NCBI GenBank assembly: GCA_902803745.1
Contig: CADCRB010000013.1
Coordinates: forward strand, 1 to 8,628
DNA: 8,628 nucleotides
Direction: 5' to 3'
From: an uncultured Lachnospiraceae bacterium
GTDB lineage: Bacteria; Bacillota; Clostridia; Lachnospirales; Lachnospiraceae
The notes beneath the pieces were generated by a model that was given only the letters and a program-made list of their open reading frames with translations, had not been told where the DNA came from and made no database searches. Position 1 is the stretch's first letter. The number at the start of each line of letters is the position of its first letter. Below, piece by piece: positions 7,776-8,628 of the stretch. The position numbers were made by a program, and so were the translations under genes.

Positions 7776-7845
7776 TTCCGGAAACATTTTTATTAAATTG
7801 CGGCACATATTGTTTCTCGATCATACTTCGATACGAATCCAGACA

Positions 7846-7889
7846 GTAGCACAAAATTGAAGTGCCTGAACAATTTTGTGCTACTTTTT
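7846..7889 (+). terminator. Rho-independent terminator after the sensing operon
   Basis: A perfect 14-bp inverted repeat has arms GTAGCACAAAATTG (7846-7859) and CAATTTTGTGCTAC (7871-7884), an 11-base loop and then TTTTT (7885-7889). One more A-T pair (7845/7885) extends it. It lies 70 bases after the XylF-like gene stop and 142 bases before the next start. It therefore ends the operon and leaves the ChvE-like gene needing its own promoter. Confidence 0.92.
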
Positions 7890-7972
7890 CATGGCGACAA
7901 GCATTTCTCAGCAATTTTTTCCTGTTTTTTTAGGTCTGATTGTATGATAGCATTTTATTCGTACAAAGCTTT

Positions 7973-8000
7973 TGTGTCCTGAAAATAGCATCAGGACGCA
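7973..8000 (+). promoter_or_regulatory. 10-bp dyad/hairpin in the leader of the ChvE-like gene
   Basis: GTCCTGA (7976-7982) and TCAGGAC (7991-7997) form a perfect 7-bp inverted repeat around an 8-base spacer. As RNA the stem extends to 10 pairs (7973-7982 with 7991-8000), including one G-U pair. No T-run follows, so it is not a terminator. It lies 17 bases before the GGGAGG ribosome site. It may be a repressor or activator operator, or a 5'-leader hairpin affecting mRNA stability or translation. Confidence 0.55.
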
Positions 8001-8017
8001 TAATATCAAATCTACAT

Positions 8018-8023
8018 GGGAGG
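8018..8023 (+). promoter_or_regulatory. Strong ribosome binding site GGGAGG for the ChvE-like gene
   Basis: GGGAGG followed by AAAACGAC places ATG 8032 at a spacing of 8 bases. It supports this start, as does the Lys-rich signal peptide that follows immediately. Confidence 0.8.
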
Positions 8024-8031
8024 AAAACGAC

Positions 8032-8628
8032 ATGAAGAAAAAGTTACTCAGTGCTATTCTTTCAATGACAATGGTAGCAGCTCTGCTCGCAGGTTGTGGC
8101 GGCGCAGCAGCTACTGACGCAGCAGCTCCTGCAGCAACAGCAGAAGAGGCAGCTCCTGCAGCAGAGGAAGCAGCTCCTGCAGCAGCAGAAGAGGCAGCTC
8201 CTGCAGCAGAGGAAGCAGCTCCTGCAGAAGAAGCAGCAGCTCCCGCAGCAGGCGGCAAGGTTGGAGTTTCCATGCCTACCAAGGATCTCCAGAGATGGAA
8301 TCAGGACGGCGACAACATGAAGAAGGAACTCGAGGCAGCCGGCTATGAGGTTGACCTTCAGTATGCAAACAACGACGTTCCCACTCAGCTTTCACAGGTT
8401 GAGAACATGGTTTCCGGCGGATGCAGCGTTCTCGTTATCGCTGCTATCGAGGGTTCATCACTTGGTGAGGCTCTTGATATGGCTAAGGAAGCAGGAATCC
8501 CTGTTATAGCTTATGACCGTCTGATCATGGATTCAGATGCTGTTTCTTACTATGCAACATTCGATAACTACAAGGTTGGTACTGTTCAGGGTACATATGT
8601 AAAGGATCAGCTTGATCTTGACAATGCA
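8032..8628 (+). CDS. chvE: ChvE-like multiple-monosaccharide-binding lipoprotein, 3'-truncated by the window edge
   Basis: Substrate-binding lipoprotein of a sugar ABC transporter (CUT2/ChvE-MmsAB type). 199 codons are visible of a usual length of about 350-400, and the frame runs off the window. The signal peptide MKKKLLSAILS... ends in the lipobox LAGC with Cys22 as the lipid anchor. A low-complexity tether follows (25-73, almost only Ala, Pro and Glu), and the binding domain begins at about Lys76. Family motifs are VGVSMPTKDLQRWNQDG (77-93), the LQYANNDVPTQLSQ segment, VLVIAAIEGSSLG, PVIAYDRL and YYATFDNYKVG, all closer to ChvE than to XylF. Codon choice differs from the genes upstream: one ATA in six Ile codons, GTT for most Val and AAG for most Lys, as in highly expressed genes. 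It has its own leader after a terminator, so it probably starts the transporter operon, with ATPase and permease genes expected next. Xylose, arabinose, glucose or galactose are plausible ligands. Confidence 0.92.
   Translation, partial: MKKKLLSAILSMTMVAALLAGCGGAAATDAAAPAATAEEAAPAAEEAAPAAAEEAAPAAEEAAPAEEAAAPAAGGKVGVSMPTKDLQRWNQDGDNMKKELEAAGYEVDLQYANNDVPTQLSQVENMVSGGCSVLVIAAIEGSSLGEALDMAKEAGIPVIAYDRLIMDSDAVSYYATFDNYKVGTVQGTYVKDQLDLDNA
8140..8226 (+). repeat. Perfect 42-bp direct repeat, period 45, in the Ala/Pro/Glu tether
   Basis: Codons 37-50 and 52-65 of the ChvE-like gene are identical in DNA (8140-8181 and 8185-8226), separated by one GCA codon. Each copy is itself made of two similar EEAAPAA units, with GAA-GAG in one and GAG-GAA in the other. 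Because the period is a multiple of three, copy-number change would alter tether length without shifting the frame. Confidence 0.9.

Larger units (their letters stand above)
7890..8031 (+). promoter_or_regulatory. Leader and presumed promoter region of the ChvE-like gene
   Basis: This AT-rich stretch between terminator and start codon must hold the promoter if the terminator is efficient. TATGAT (7943-7948) is a fair -10 match, but the bases 17 upstream (TCCTGT) are a poor -35. A weak -35 is usual at promoters that need an AraC-type activator such as the one encoded upstream, though this is inference. It contains two T-runs (7915-7920 and 7925-7931), three copies of AGCAT (starting at 7900, 7949 and 7987) and the dyad at 7973-8000. 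No cre-like catabolite site was convincing. Confidence 0.5.

Noticed and set aside
7776..7783. TTCCGGAA palindrome directly after the XylF-like gene stop
   Set aside because: It is too short to form a meaningful hairpin, with no other sign of function. The real terminator is at 7846-7889.
7802..7866. Possible pairing of GGCAC (7802-7806) with GTGCC (7862-7866) in the terminator loop, suggesting an attenuator
   Set aside because: It is only five pairs and leaves the perfect 14-bp terminator stem intact. No competing antiterminator stem is visible.
7908..8282. Ala/Ser-rich open frame on the - strand
   Set aside because: It is the antisense reading of the same repeat tether, runs across the leader and dyad, and has no recognisable domain.
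8096..8320. Gln/Leu-rich open frame on the + strand
   Set aside because: It is the +1-type shadow of the GCA/GCT/CCT-rich tether. The lipoprotein frame has the signal peptide, lipobox and ChvE motifs and a strong ribosome site.

Overview
The window reads as chromosomal DNA of a Gram-positive anaerobe of the Clostridia, most likely Lachnospiraceae (Butyrivibrio/Roseburia-like). The reasons are AGGAGG-type ribosome binding sites, lipoprotein substrate-binding proteins, a LytS/YesM-YesN two-component pair, a ChvE-type sugar-binding protein, moderate GC and frequent ATA/AGA codons. The genus is an inference. All genes lie on the + strand and are packed tightly.

Region 1 (1-2781) is housekeeping. 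It holds the 3' two thirds of mtaB (tRNA methylthiotransferase), a NifS/IscS-type cysteine desulfurase and rsmE (16S rRNA m3U1498 methyltransferase), with gaps of only 1-2 bases.

Region 2 (2803-7775) is a carbohydrate-sensing operon. It encodes a membrane-anchored sugar-binding-protein-like sensor, a LytS/YesM-type histidine kinase whose start overlaps the sensor gene, a YesN-type AraC-family response regulator, and a XylF-like lipoprotein whose start overlaps the regulator gene. The order and composition match the XylFII-LytS-YesN type of three-component sugar sensor described in solventogenic Clostridium. There an extracytoplasmic binding protein complexes with the kinase, and the regulator turns on a sugar ABC transporter. 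Only 21 bases and no terminator separate this block from rsmE, so it may be partly co-transcribed with region 1. A strong intrinsic terminator (7846-7889) closes it.

Region 3 (7890-8628) begins with a 142-base leader holding a 10-bp dyad. It then contains the first 199 codons of a ChvE-like multiple-monosaccharide-binding lipoprotein, probably the first gene of the transporter operon that the YesN-like regulator controls (ATPase and permease expected beyond the window edge). Its mature N-terminus is an Ala/Pro/Glu tether built from a perfect 42-bp repeat, and its codon use suggests high expression.

Three different periplasmic-binding-type proteins therefore occur within 6 kb: one diverged sensor, one XylF-like lipoprotein with no adjacent transporter, and one likely transport receptor. 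No RNA gene, insertion sequence, CRISPR array or prophage sequence was seen. The only gap above 200 bases is 7776-8031.
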